Source of the DNA: Nemertoderma westbladi
Taxonomy: Eukaryota; Xenacoelomorpha; Nemertodermatida; Nemertodermatidae
Reading direction: 5' to 3'
NCBI GenBank assembly: GCA_032718475.1
Contig: JAUCBJ010000330.1
Location: forward strand, 1-26,329
Length of the DNA stretch: 26,329 nt
The notes under the pieces are model-generated. The model saw nothing but the letters and a program-made list of their open reading frames with translations, searched no databases and was not told the DNA's origin. Made by a program: the position numbers and the translations under genes. Positions within the stretch are counted from its first letter, which is position 1, and every line of letters starts with the position of its first letter. Positions 9,240 to 19,796 of the stretch are shown here, piece after piece.

Positions 9240-9520
9240 AGTTTAGTAGTTCTGATTTAGCAATATTTCAGTACAAAGTTTAAAATTCTGGAGATAACGT
9301 ACAGTGCCGATCTGCCGATAGGAACCAAATATACAGATAACGACCGGTACATCAAAATTATATTTTAGTAGGCCTACTGCAGTAGGCCTACTGGCAGGGC
9401 TCCCACCGGTGCACAGCACAACCAAATAAAAATTCTAACGCAGTGGATTTTAAGAGAGAGAGGGAGAGAGAGAAAGGGGGGGGGGGGGGGGGGGGGGTGT
9501 GCGATCCGTATTTTGAAAAT
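9240..9520 (-). promoter_or_regulatory. Possible CAMSAP 5' leader/promoter-proximal region with CT tract and poly-C
   Basis: Immediately upstream of the CAMSAP ATG. On the coding strand it has a 22-nt poly-C (9497-9476) followed by a CTCTCT-type run (9475-9451). An acceptor-like AAATCAG lies at 9258-9252, which could place the ATG in a second exon. No TATA box was convincing. This is only a candidate regulatory region. Confidence 0.25.
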
Positions 9521-10307
9521 TGCCAAATTTTATTGATCATGTCCTGTGCCGAATTTAATGGCGATTTCAAATGGTAATTTCATCAGAAAGTGATTAGTTG
9601 ATATTAATAGGCCTAAAACAAATTAATAAAATGGCTGAAACGTTGTTTTTTATGGTACTTTTACGGTATCTTACCGGTAGGAATGAGTGAATATTAATAG
9701 TAAATATTGAATATATATTGACATATAATATACTATATTGACATAGTTAATATTGTGCATCGACACGATACTGAAATATTGTGGTTCTCTTCTATTTGAA
9801 TGTTTTACTAATATTCTTTTTAGGTACAATGATATTAGAAAGTGCAATATTCAGATATTGAAATCTTGTTACAAACAATCTGACACTACCCTCGATTACG
9901 CGTAATATTTTTAGACCTTAAATAGAATAAATTACCCTACAGTATAAGTCTTGTTACAAACACATTTACCCTCGATTAGGCTTACAAACACTTTTGAACC
10001 TCGATTACGCGTAATATTTTCTCAAGATCTTATAATGTGAAACAAATTGATAAGGTAAAGCAAGCAAATCCAAATGTTGTTTCTGTCTACTTTTCTTTTA
10101 AGCTTCGGCAAGGGTTCGATTCGAACCCACGGGACCTAGAAGCATATATGCTATACATAATGAATTACATGTGAAATAAATTGATATGGTAAACCTCTGG
10201 TCCTGGACATCATCTGGTTCTGGTACTTCTGCACTTTCTAATATTGTACCGGTACCAAACAGCCAAAAAAGAATATTAGTTAAATCATGCAATAATATCA
10301 TCTGGGC
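9521..10307. other. AT-rich intergenic (or intronic) DNA with a short duplication
   Basis: No gene seen. CCTCGATTACGCGTAATATTT occurs near 9892-9912 and again at 10001-10019, with related TTGTTACAAACA copies around 9867 and 9951: a degenerate duplication of ~110 bp. Confidence 0.5.
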
Positions 10308-10446
10308 TGGGGCGAATGGACTTGGAAGGTGGGGCGAATCAGCCAAAAGTCCAAGTCGATTCGCCCCAGGTCCATACATGCCATATGCCCCTAAAATGTG
10401 GGGCGAATCGACTTGGGGCGAAAAGGTCGAGGGGCGAATCGACCCG
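10308..10446. repeat. GGGGCGAAT(CGACTTGG) repeat cluster with an 18-bp hairpin
   Basis: Five direct copies of GGGGCGAAT/GGGGCGAAA lie between 10309 and 10440, plus one inverted copy. The inverted pair CCAAGTCGATTCGCCCCA (10351-10368) and its complement (10399-10416) is perfect over 18 bp with a 30-nt loop. Confidence 0.8.
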
Positions 10447-10563
10447 CACCCTGGTGGTGTGGTAGTACTGTCAGTCGGTGAGAAGTCAAAAATTGGACAT
10501 CAAGTCCAATTTTAGACTTCAAGTCCAATTTTGGACTCCAAAGTCCAATATTGGACTTTAGTA

Positions 10564-11000
10564 CAACTCCAAGTGTACCGTACCCATGCTGCCATACTGT
10601 ATATCGGTATTTAAATCAAAACTGCATCCCGTATCAGTACATATATATTACATAATTACAATGCAACATTATTTTAATGATCAAATTAATTATTTTATGT
10701 ATTATACAATGTTATAAACAGGGATCGCACACCTACTGCCTACAGTCAGACATCAGTAGTTACTTTTTGCGGTAGTGGAGTGGTATAGCTTTGCGGTAGC
10801 CTTACTGCCTTAGCGGTGTATACCGCGGTAGCGTAGTTGAGTTATAGCTGTATACAGTAGTTCATTCATACCCATACAGCCATACTGCCATACCTGTGGT
10901 ATTTTCGTATGGCAAAAATAAGACTACTGTAAACTGTCCTGTAACCTGTTACCCTATGTTATTGAGTTAATGTTTATTGACTAATTGTTTTGATTAGGTT
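10564..11000. other. Non-coding DNA inside element D, left of the LINE
   Basis: No coding potential seen. GCGGTAG / TACTGCC words recur between 10735 and 10890 without a clear period. Confidence 0.4.
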
Positions 11001-14000
11001 AGATAGATAGATAGATAGATAGATTTATTTATACATTATGTAAAAACAATAACAAATACACCAAACAATGTACCGGTATAAAGGTATTGTCCAACATAAC
11101 ATATAGGATTACCCCTAAAGCTTTGCAGCTTATTTCCAAGGGGGTCCTTTATGTTACTTGGTTACAAATACAATATTACACTACTATACTATACTACTAT
11201 AAAACGTAATTACACTAACTATGTACATGTACAACTTTACCGAGAGCGTGACAATGTCCGACTCAACGATAAAGATGTAATGTACAGAACAATTTATTAT
11301 AAAACGTAATTACAGTATAAATAGTAAATAATTAATAAACTAATAACTTACTGTAGGACTATTGTACCTATTTTTACATTGCACACGGAGATGAGATTTA
11401 ACTGCAGATTTAAAAGAATGTTGATTATTTAGGTTTTTAATTTCATTAGGCAGAGCGTTCCAATTTTTTATGCCGTTAAAAAAGAAAGTATCAGATTCAA
11501 AGGATTTACAATTCGGGAGGTAGAAGTTTGAAGCACTAGCTCTGGTACTGTAAGAGTGTGTATCGCGTACTCTGTTGAATTTTTGTTTTAGGTAATTGGG
11601 ACATTTACCATTATACACTTTATGCACATGGTTAAGGCGTAGCTGCTTAACTCTACTATCTAAGTTAAGTAGTCCAGATTCAGAAAAGTCATCTGGAGTT
11701 AGGTGGTGCCTAGGTTTGTAGTCTTTAATAAATCGTACTACTTTATTCTGAGCTACTTGTAATTTACATTTAAGCTGTTTGGTTAAGCCTTCATACCAAG
11801 AAGAGCACGCATAGTCCATGTGACACTGTATTAAAGAAGAGCAAAGTAACTTGCGGGAGTCGGTGTTCAAACTATTTTTATTTCTGTATAGAAACCTAAG
11901 CCTACTGTTAACTTTCGAGAAAATATTTTTCACTGTACTTTCTCCTGATAAGCAGTTATCCAATGTGGCGCCTAAATATTTAACTTCCTTTTTATTTTCA
12001 ATCTTATGTCCATTACTAGTGACTTCAAACTTAGTTACCTTCTTTAACTTTCTTTTGGAACCAAACAAAATACTTTCAGTTTTACCGTAGTGAATGGATA
12101 GCTTATTATCAACCAACCACTCATTACAGGATTCTAGAACTGCACTTAACTTTTGGGAAATATGGATAGGATCTTTATGAGAGAAAATAAGAGCACTGTC
12201 GTCGGCATATAAAATGAGTTTAAAATCGGGATCTATACTACTTATCATATCATTTACATAGCATACAAAAAGCAGAGGACCTAATATACTACCTTGCGGT
12301 ACACCACAGGTAATCTCTTGTACAGTAGACAGCGATTTGTTAATGACTACAGTTTGACCTCTGTCTGACAGGTAGGACTTGAACCAGTCTATAGAACCTA
12401 CACCCATCAGGCCTAACTTACCAAGCAGAATTTCGTGATCTACAGTATCGAAAGCCTTTTGTAGGTCCAACATTACCATACCAGTATATAAACCCTTTGC
12501 GTTATTACATCTAATTGTATCAGTTAAGTTAATAAGGCAGGTGTCTGTAGAATATGATTTACGAAAACCGGACTGAAGTTCATAGATCAGATTTAGCCTA
12601 CTAAGATGTGCCTCCAGCTGTAGAAAAACAGAACGTTCTAGAATTTTAGATACAATACTTAAGATACTAACAGGTCTGTAATTACAGGGTTCTACTTTAC
12701 TATTCTTTTTATACAGAGGAACAACCTTAGCTAATTTCAGTTCGTCTGGTACTACATTATCTATGATAGAGTAATTAATAATAAAAGTAATAGGCACTTT
12801 AAGTACTTCAGCACCATCCTTAAGAAAACGGGCAGGTATTAGATCTAGACCGGTACTTTTTGAGGCTGATAGGCTAAGTAGATTTTTAAAAACGAAATCC
12901 TCAGAAACGGGTTTTAAAAATAACTTTTCTGAATTTTGTAACTTTTCTAAATAAAAATTATTTAGAGTTTCGGACCCTATACTATATTTATTACTTGATA
13001 ACGGTAATTTCTTAACTAAATTAGAGGCAACATTAGTAAAATAATTATTAAATAAATTACTAACTAGAGTATGATCATGAATCAGCTCACCGTTATCTTG
13101 CAGAACAATACTCGATTTAGATTTAAGGTTTTTATAACCTAAAGATTTTAGGGTAGACCATAGACTTTTAGGATTATCTTTATTCTCACTTATTTTGTTG
13201 TACAAATATTCAGATTTAGCTTTTTTTATTTCCCGTTGGACAAGGTTTCTATATTTGCAGTAATTATTATAATCAGCTAAAACACGGTATTTCCTAAATT
13301 TATACAAATAGTTATCTCTTTCTCTGATATTACTAAGAATACCCGAGGTCATCCAGGGCTCAGTGCGTTGTTTAAGACTAATTTCTTTAATTGGTGCTAC
13401 AGTATTAAGTGCCTTTAAAAATATATCTTTAAAAACAGTGTACGCAAGGTTAATGTCAGCGGCCTTAAAACAGGGTTCCCAGTCAGAATTAACTAACAAA
13501 CTTAAAAAGCGTTCCTTGCTGTAATTTTTCATAGACCTAACTGTTACTGTTTTATGATCCCCGAAAAAAGATTTTTGTGTCTTTCTTGTGCAAAAAACTA
13601 TAAAATGATCGCTTAGACCTATAGGTAAAACCCCAGATTGAGAAATAATATCGGTATTATTACAAAGGATGTGATCTAGTAAAGTAGAAGTTTTACTGGT
13701 AATTCTGGTAGAATCTCGAATAATTTGTTTTAAACCAAACAAATTTAAAATACTTTGGTACTGTTTACAGATGGGGGATGCTTTGTGATGGTAACAGATA
13801 TTAAAATCACCTAAGAAATATATTTCACAGTCTGACCTAAGATTACATAAAATTGTATTTTCAAAATTTTGCAAAAAATCTGATTGTTTAGGGGGCCGAT
13901 ATAAAGTACCGATTAAAATAGGTTTAGTTTTAGGAAGTAAAAGTTCCACCAGTAAAACTTCGTCACAAGTCTCTAAATCTTCCCTACGATTAAAAGCTAA

Positions 14001-14147
14001 ATCACATCGAATGTAAGTACAGACACCACCACCGTGTCTGTCCCTATCCTTACGTAAAACTACGTAATTATCAATATAAATTTCTCCATCAGAAACACTA
14101 TCATCGAGCCAAGTTTCAGAGATTGTTAAAACTGCTGGGTTGGATTT
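11001..14147 (-). mobile_element. APE-type non-LTR retrotransposon (LINE), 5'-truncated, minus strand
   Basis: One element with the reading frame at 14147-11340, a 3' UTR of ~316 nt, AATAAA at 11029-11024 and an (ATCT)n tail at 11023-11001 on the minus strand. The tail followed by unique DNA marks the 3' end. The 5' end lies inside the endonuclease domain, so the element is truncated. The domain order EN then RT, with no RNase H or integrase, fits the Jockey/CR1-like groups; the exact clade needs a tree. Confidence 0.9.
11340..14147 (-). CDS. LINE ORF2-like protein: endonuclease (C-terminal part) + reverse transcriptase
   Basis: About 935 codons are open without a stop or frameshift, ending at TAG (11342-11340). 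The endonuclease part shows [32 protein letters not shown] and a SDHFIVF catalytic-type motif; the first residues of the domain, including the N-terminal Asn motif, are missing. The reverse transcriptase shows [59 protein letters not shown] and the catalytic LYADDSALI. The C-terminal region contains [19 protein letters not shown] and [10 protein letters not shown]. There is no native start codon at the 5' edge because of truncation, so the frame is entered in mid-domain near 14147. The intact frame implies fairly recent insertion. It would nick DNA and copy its RNA by target-primed reverse transcription. Confidence 0.93.
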   Translation of the reverse strand, partial: KSNPAVLTISETWLDDSVSDGEIYIDNYVVLRKDRDRHGGGVCTYIRCDLAFNRREDLETCDEVLLVELLLPKTKPILIGTLYRPPKQSDFLQNFENTILCNLRSDCEIYFLGDFNICYHHKASPICKQYQSILNLFGLKQIIRDSTRITSKTSTLLDHILCNNTDIISQSGVLPIGLSDHFIVFCTRKTQKSFFGDHKTVTVRSMKNYSKERFLSLLVNSDWEPCFKAADINLAYTVFKDIFLKALNTVAPIKEISLKQRTEPWMTSGILSNIRERDNYLYKFRKYRVLADYNNYCKYRNLVQREIKKAKSEYLYNKISENKDNPKSLWSTLKSLGYKNLKSKSSIVLQDNGELIHDHTLVSNLFNNYFTNVASNLVKKLPLSSNKYSIGSETLNNFYLEKLQNSEKLFLKPVSEDFVFKNLLSLSASKSTGLDLIPARFLKDGAEVLKVPITFIINYSIIDNVVPDELKLAKVVPLYKKNSKVEPCNYRPVSILSIVSKILERSVFLQLEAHLSRLNLIYELQSGFRKSYSTDTCLINLTDTIRCNNAKGLYTGMVMLDLQKAFDTVDHEILLGKLGLMGVGSIDWFKSYLSDRGQTVVINKSLSTVQEITCGVPQGSILGPLLFVCYVNDMISSIDPDFKLILYADDSALIFSHKDPIHISQKLSAVLESCNEWLVDNKLSIHYGKTESILFGSKRKLKKVTKFEVTSNGHKIENKKEVKYLGATLDNCLSGESTVKNIFSKVNSRLRFLYRNKNSLNTDSRKLLCSSLIQCHMDYACSSWYEGLTKQLKCKLQVAQNKVVRFIKDYKPRHHLTPDDFSESGLLNLDSRVKQLRLNHVHKVYNGKCPNYLKQKFNRVRDTHSYSTRASASNFYLPNCKSFESDTFFFNGIKNWNALPNEIKNLNNQHSFKSAVKSHLRVQCKNRYNSPTVSY

Positions 14148-14288
14148 ATTATATATATTATTATATATTTATTGATTATACAGGTTCACTGTGTCAAGTA
14201 CAATGCACACATCTCTGCATCTCCAACCAGACACTGTATAACATTGGAGTTGGAGGCAGGTGGTGTCTCATTCAGTCATTGGTTCCCC
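14148..14288. other. Spacer between LINE and LINE-tail copy 2
   Basis: AT-rich at first, then GC-richer non-coding sequence. I cannot tell whether it belongs to element D or to the LINE tail. Confidence 0.3.
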
Positions 14289-14630
14289 CAAGCTTGACAC
14301 TAGATCAAAGCCGCCTCCGCTTTGCAGGACATCGCTTTAAGCCATGAGGACCAGCCAGTGCACCTCATGCTGTCATGGAGTGAATAAGCATGGTGGACAG
14401 CCCATGACTTTCTTGAGACGCATCTTTCTTACTGTCTTCAGTCTTAAAGGACACTGGCCTTGAAGATGTGGATGATCTAATAGCAAATGTCATGGGTGAT
14501 AAGGCTGTAAGAGTGTAAGGGAGTTGTGGAGGCGCACTTTTGTCAACAAGCCGGCACAGCATTCTTAATACATAATAGGGCCTATATATATAATGCAGCT
14601 GCAATGAATCATGCCGATTGTAGTAGTAGT
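14289..14630 (+). pseudogene. LINE 3' tail, copy 2 (decayed)
   Basis: A homologue of the 6007-6322 fragment, in the same orientation. It starts at the same CAAGCTTGACACTAGA and ends in the same GCCGATTGTAGTAGTAGT tail. The frame reads SRLRFAGHRF, then is broken by a stop; KHGGQPMTFLRRI, ALLSTSR and LEDVDDL pieces fall in different frames, with a ~20-bp insertion near 14425. It is not functional. Confidence 0.75.
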
Positions 14631-14659
14631 ATGTGGTGAGGTTATAGGGCTCCTTCAAT

Positions 14660-14745
14660 TGGTAAAGTCAAAAGTGGCCGTTTATTGTTTTAGTTAGAAA
14701 AGCCTGCTTCTGTAACCTGTTCCTTTCCCTCAATTGGTTTATGAT
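14660..14745 (-). repeat. Single dispersed unit of the 68-bp repeat (inverted)
   Basis: The minus strand reads ACCAATTGAGGGAAAGGAAC, then AGGTTACAGAAGC, then TTTCTAACTAAAACAATAAA, matching units of the array at 22480-23070. One full unit plus part of a second. Confidence 0.8.
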
Positions 14746-15335
14746 TGGGTACTTGTTACTTCTGTACTTATTATGTGGAGACCCCAACACGTTAATCAGT
14801 TACTAATCCCATTTCATTATCCTGTTATCCAGCCGTTTTATAATACTATTCCTGTTGTATGAAAAAATTAGAAGAGACTGAGAGGTGGTGGTCTGGTGGT
14901 AGCATCAACTTGTAGTATTTCTTTCTGATAGGGCTCCCATAGCCTTAGACGAAATCGTAGCTTGAACTGTAGTTAGCCTTAGCAGCAGCTGCAGTTGGCT
15001 AACCTGGCATTGCTATCAGTATCCACCAAATATAATTTGTAATTAAATATTTGTTGGAGCATAATCTAATCTAGTCCTAAAGACACTATAAAGTCCTGGG
15101 TACATAAAGCTGTAAGGTTAGACATAACATGAATGTAAATTGTAAACTAAACAATATGCTAAAAGTAAAGTACAAAGTACCTAGAATGCTAGAATGTACC
15201 ATTATATTCTAAGTACAGTACAGTCAGTACACTGAAGATACAAACAGAGCTGCCAAGGTAACTTTCCATAACTTAACAGCTGTCTGGCTGTCTCTCATCT
15301 GTCATGCTTCATGTACCTTTAAGTTCGATTCTCAA
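14746..15335. other. Non-coding DNA inside element D
   Basis: No gene recognised; repeated TACAGTACAGT-like words occur around 15200-15240. Confidence 0.4.
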
Positions 15336-15339
15336 TGTC

Positions 15340-15637
15340 ACGTCCAAAATTGGACTTAAAGTCCAATATTGGACTTTTGTAAAAATTCAAAGCCTTATAA
15401 AGAAAGTTCCCCCTGGTGAATTTCAGGTCCCCCTGTTCAAAACTCGTATTTTTTGATATATTTTCGATTAAAGAAAAAAAATCCCGCCCGATCCAATTAC
15501 CCAAGGCCCTGGAACAATTGCCTGATTTGAAGTCCAATATTGGACTCACAGAAGTCCAATTTTGGACTTGAAATGGAGTCGAAGTCCAATTTTGGACTCA
15601 AGTCCAATTTTTGACTTCTCACCGACTGACTGTAGTA
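15340..15637. repeat. Palindrome cluster GTCCAAWWTTGGAC (right end of element D)
   Basis: Six copies of a 14-bp near-perfect palindrome, separated by 10-150 bp, lie next to the right inverted end. The same motif occurs three times at 10503-10560. Confidence 0.85.
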
Positions 15638-15878
15638 TGGAAATGGAAAGTTTTTATTTACTTCTATAACAGTACTGTACTGAAGTAACAACGTACCAAC
15701 ATGCAGAACACAATAAAATAAAATAATTTTAACATTCACAAAGCGGCTGATAGCGGTCGTAAATAAATATGGCAGTGATTTTTTATGTCCTTTTATTTGA
15801 CTTTTTTTGTCCTCCTTTTTTTACGAATTGTGCATAATGACTTTTGTTGTCCTTTTAATGACTTTTATTGGGGTATAA

Positions 15879-15979
15879 CTTTTGCGTAGAGGTATAGCCT
15901 ACATAGAGGCTACATGTAGGTAGGTAGCGGTAGGTGTAGCCTACATGTAGGTGCACGTGCCAGCGTGTAGGGTGAATGT
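15879..15979. repeat. TACATGTAGG repeat block, left copy of an inverted duplication
   Basis: TTGCGTAGAGGTATAGCC through GTGTAGGGTGAATGT is repeated in inverted orientation at 22053-22137. The left copy has an extra TAGCGGTAGG and a CCAGC insertion. Element F inserted at the edge of this block. Confidence 0.8.
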
Positions 15980-16734
15980 AGGCCAGGTTGGAATTCATGC
16001 ATGAGCGCGCATGCAGCAGGTACGCTTTGTTGTTTTGAAATCACCGCGCACCTGAAATTGGCTCGTCGCGCACCTCATCATAATCCAAACAAAATCGCGC
16101 ATCTCATGTCATGCATATCTCAAAAAATCGCACAGTTCATAAGAACAATTTTACATTCCTATTTTACAAGTTTGAGCGTTTTAAGCTTATCTTTACGTCT
16201 GACTGTCTGTACGTTGAATCTAGGCTTACATAATAAATGTAATTTTTGCAACATCAAAATTGTCAATATTAAAAAATATTTTTTTAATCCACTACTATGG
16301 TGGCCCGTCGCGCCGTCGGGCTCACTGCTTTTATAACAGAAAATATTATTTTAGATTACAAACAAAACATTCAAAAAAACTAATATTGAAATAGGTACCA
16401 GTCTGCCAGTAATACTTTGTATAGGCCTACCTAACAATTAGGCTTAAACATACAGTTGGCTTATAATTAAGTCATACTTATAAAAACATTGTTACTTTCT
16501 GACTTTACCTGTTTAGCCTACTAACATAACATCGGCATAGCATAGACCTAATAACAATACAACAATAGAATACTGTAGTTAAAATAAATAGACAAATTTA
16601 GCTCCGGTTGCCGGTATTACAGTATTATGGTGAAGTGATTTGACTGTTTGAAGAATTGGAAACGAGAAACCAATGCGAGCGAAGCGAGCGAAATTTTTTT
16701 GTGTATTTTCGTGATTTCAATTAATTTGTGGTGC

Positions 16735-16830
16735 GCGTCAGAGGCAGAGCTGCGCGCTGAGGCGCAACGCGCACCTGTCTCACCCGAACGCGCACCTGTC
16801 TCACCCAAACGCGCAACGCGCATCTGGTTT
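16735..16830. repeat. CGCGCACCTGTCTCACCC direct repeats in element F
   Basis: GCGCAC/GCGCAA words occur repeatedly, including two adjacent CGCGCACCTGTCTCACCC units. Related GCGCACCT words lie at 16046-16110, making paired subterminal clusters of the outer element. Confidence 0.65.
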
Positions 16831-16847
16831 GCGGTCATTCGCGCAGG

Positions 16848-17297
16848 CAGTAGGGAACATACCCTTAAATAAGCTCCAAAAGTGGGTTCTTATTTAAGGA
16901 AAATGGCTCTTATTTAGGGGTTTTTGGGCCTTTTTTGGATATTTTTTCGATATAATATGCAATAACTTGTTTCAGGAAAAAATACCGCATAATTTTATTT
17001 CACAATGTAAAAGTTGGGTCTTTCTTGAACATAAAGCAAAAAACCAGAACACATTTCACCGTCCGGTTTTTTTTCTACAAGCGTTTTAAAATTGCATCAA
17101 ACAGTCAAAAGTACGATTAGTTCCTAAATAAGGGTGATTTTTTAAATTTACCTTATTTAAGATATCGAAATTGTACACATAAATACTAAAAGTCCCTAAA
17201 TAATAACTTTTTGACCTGGGTTTCTTATTTAGGAATACAATTGTATTCCAAAATCTGCACATTCCTTAAATAAAATAAATATTCCTTATTCCTTACA
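16848..17297. repeat. Left terminal inverted repeat of element G
   Basis: Inverted match to 19797-20237. It contains alternating copies of CCTTAAATAAG and CTTATTTAGG. Confidence 0.9.
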
Positions 17298-17399
17298 GTA
17301 TGTGTTACACTTCTTTCATAATTCTTTGATTTATGTCAGTCTGTATATTGCTAATAGAATATCGTATCATAATGAAGTTGCTAGCACTGGCATTCTTAC

Positions 17400-17804
17400 C
17401 TCACACTGTAGCAGTGTAGCATAGAATATCCCATTGATATTCAAAAGAATAGCCCATCTGAGCGCACATACATTGTCACGTATTTCGATGAGACATGACT
17501 CAAGTAACTGGACATCGCCGCACAGTTTCGAAAAACTAACTTGTGTCCTGCATTTCCTCTTCTGCTCCGCGTTACGCCCCACTTAGATGGATTGTCCACA
17601 ATGTTGTACTTGAAAGGTGTGAAAAAAGTGAAAAACCAATGTCAATGTCATGTCAATAGCCACAAAGATGGGTCGGTCGGGCAGCTGATAGACGTTATGA
17701 AGGTTAAAGATGATGACTGGATGACGTTTTGGCTCAACTGGCTCAGGCAGGAGTGGGACACGTTCGTGGGACCTTTGCACAGCATGAAATGAGAAAAGCC
17801 TTAG
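17400..17804 (-). other. Unrecognised minus-strand reading frame inside element G, one internal stop
   Basis: One minus-strand frame is open from 17804 to 17400 except for a single TAA at 17585-17583. The upper half reads ERVPLLPEPVEPKRHP, then VYQLPDRPIFVAIDMTL. The lower half reads SFSKLCGDVQLLESC, then ALRWAILLNINGIFYATLLQ. It ends at a strong donor-like GAG|GTAAGA (GT at 17399-17398) on a codon boundary. The local base composition is less AT-biased than the flanks, so this may be a decayed exon of a transposase or of a captured gene. The plus strand is also open at 17541-17792 (GQLIDVMKVKDDDWMTFW), so strand is uncertain. I do not recognise either protein. Confidence 0.3.
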
Positions 17805-18111
17805 CTAGCCCTAGCTGATAGGGGGCCCACCCCATTAGCATGTTGTCTTTCGTTAGTCAGAGGCCGTTCAACACAATACTCGTCTCCTTAATTTGCCTCA
17901 TTGCGTTCGTTTGTTTTTTTAGCAAACTTCACATTATTTCTAGTCTTTTGACAGACTACATAGGCCTACATACTAAGTTTCGTTTAATTTCATCAAGGAA
18001 TGACCGAGTTATTAGCGATAAAAAATTTACAACGACGACAGACAACTCGTTAATAGCACCCATATGCTAAGGCTTCGCTCACTTGAACGTGGCTCTCCCC
18101 CACATTCAATC

Positions 18112-19605
18112 CGGTTCGACGCAGTTTGTTGCTCGTTGCTGCTCATTGCTGCTCGTTGTGCTTTATTATTTCTCGTTGTTGGTCATTGTTGGTCATTGTT
18201 GCTCATTGCTGCTTGTTGGTGCTCATTGTTGCTCGTTAGTTGTACTTTATTATTGCTCATTGTACTCTATTATTGCTCGTTGTTGCTCATTATTGCTCAT
18301 TGTTACTCATTGTTGCTCGTTGTTGTACTTTATTATTGCTCGTTCAATCGTTGTTCCTCATTGTTGCTCGTTGTTGCTCAATATTACTCGTTGTTGCTCG
18401 TTCAGTCGTTGTTGCTCATTGTTGCTCGTTGTTGTACTTTATTATTGCTCATTGTTGCTCAATATAACTCGTTGTTGCTCAATATAACTCGTTGTTGCTT
18501 TTCAGTCGTTGTTGCTCATTATTGCTCGTTGTTTCTCGTTGTTACTCATTATTGCTCGTTGTTTCTCGTTGTTGCTCATTGCATTGTTGCTCGTTGTTGC
18601 TCGTTGTTGCTCGTTGTTATTCTTTATTATTGCTCATTGTTGCTCGTTGTTCGTTGTACTCTATTATTGCTCGTTGTTGCTCATTATTGATCATTGTTAC
18701 TCATTGTTGCTCATTGTTGCTCGTTGTTGTACTTTATTCAGTTATTATTGCTCATTGTTGCTCAATATTACTCGTTGTTTCTCAATATAACTCGTTGTTG
18801 CTCGTTCAGTCGTTGTTGCTCATTAGTGCTCGTTGTTTCTCGTTGTTGCTCATTGTTGTTCTTTATTATTGCTCATTGTTGCTCAGTGTTTCTTATTGTT
18901 GCTCGGTGTTGCGCAATCTTACTCGTTGTTATACTTTATTATTGCTCAATGTTACTAGTTGTTACTCATTGTCATTGTTGCTCATTGTTACTCGTTGTTC
19001 CTCATGTCCTAATTATTGGTCGTTGTTTCTCGTTGTTGTACTTTATTATTGCTCGTTATTGCTCATTATTACTCATTGTTGCTCATTGTTGCTCGTTGTT
19101 GTACTTTATTATTGTTCGTTCAGTCGTTGTCCCTCATTGTTGCTCGCTGTTTCTCGTTGTTGCTCGTTGTTGTACTTTACTATTGCTCATTGTTGCTCGT
19201 TGTTTCTCAATGTTACTCGTTGTTGCTCATTGTTGCTTGTTGTTGCTCGTTCAGTCGTTGTTCCTCATTATTGCTCATTGTTGTTCGTTGTTTCTCGCTG
19301 TTGCTCATTGTTGCTCGTTGTTGTACTTTATTATTGCTCATTTTTGCTCGTTGTTGCTCATTGTTTCTCATTGTCTGATTGTTGCTCAATGTTACTCGTA
19401 GTTGCTCATTGTTACTCGTTGTTGCTCATTGTTGCTCGTTCAGTCGTTGTTCCTCATTATTGCTCGTTGTTGTACTTTATTATTGATCATTGTTGCTAAA
19501 TGTTACTCGTTGTTGGTCATTGTTGCTCGTTGTTACTCGTTGTTGCTCGTGGTTTTGTTACTTGTTCATTTGTTGCTCGTTGTTGGTCATTGTTGCTCGT
19601 TGTGT
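18112..19605. repeat. 10-bp tandem array GTTGCTC(A/G)TT (~1.5 kb) in element G
   Basis: About 1.5 kb of a 10-bp unit, GTTGCTCATT/GTTGCTCGTT. Variant pairs recur through the array: GTTGTACTTTATTATTGCTC at about 18236, 18321, 18429, 18725, 19033, 19097, 19318 and 19465, and CGTTCAGTCGTTGTTCCTCA-like blocks at ~18340, 18400, 18803, 19118, 19249 and 19438. This gives a loose higher-order structure of ~60-150 bp. The unit has no stop codon and its length is not a multiple of 3, so all three plus frames read LLLVVAHCCS-like peptides. They are not genes. Confidence 0.95.
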
Positions 19606-19796
19606 ATTTTTGCACCTATCCAATTAAGCTCAGAAGCTCCCTTATCTCTGCATCTTGCAATGTCCTGCCAAGGTTAGGCAGGTAGGAGGTCATAACTGTC
19701 ATAAGCAGATAAGGGCAGAAGGAGGACGGGGCTGGGAGACCAGGTTATAATAGACATTATATAAGGATATTTAATTTAATTTATTTAATTTAGTAT

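Larger units (their letters stand above)
10463..15637. mobile_element. Element D: inverted ends with GTCCAATATTGGAC palindromes, enclosing a LINE
   Basis: TCAGTCGGTGAGAAGTC and following bases (10471-10498) match 15602-15629 in inverted orientation over 28 bp. The similarity extends outward to 10463 and 15637 with a few mismatches. Just inside both ends lie copies of the palindrome GTCCAAWWTTGGAC (about 3 on the left to 10560, about 6 on the right from 15340). This fits one ~5.2-kb element, or a smaller one expanded by a LINE insertion. Two separate copies in opposite orientation are also possible. No target duplication is clear. Confidence 0.5.

Noticed and set aside
10098-10145. tRNA-like GTGGGTTCGAATC (B-box) on the minus strand
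   Set aside because: No matching A box or cloverleaf upstream; a chance or badly decayed tRNA-derived piece.
16001-16336. 111-codon plus-strand frame in element F
   Set aside because: No transposase motif; repeated GCGCAC subterminal sequence accounts for part of it.
18064-19685. Cys/Leu/Ser-rich frames up to 335 codons over the 10-bp array
   Set aside because: The same peptide appears in all three plus frames because the unit has no stops; this is a repeat artefact.
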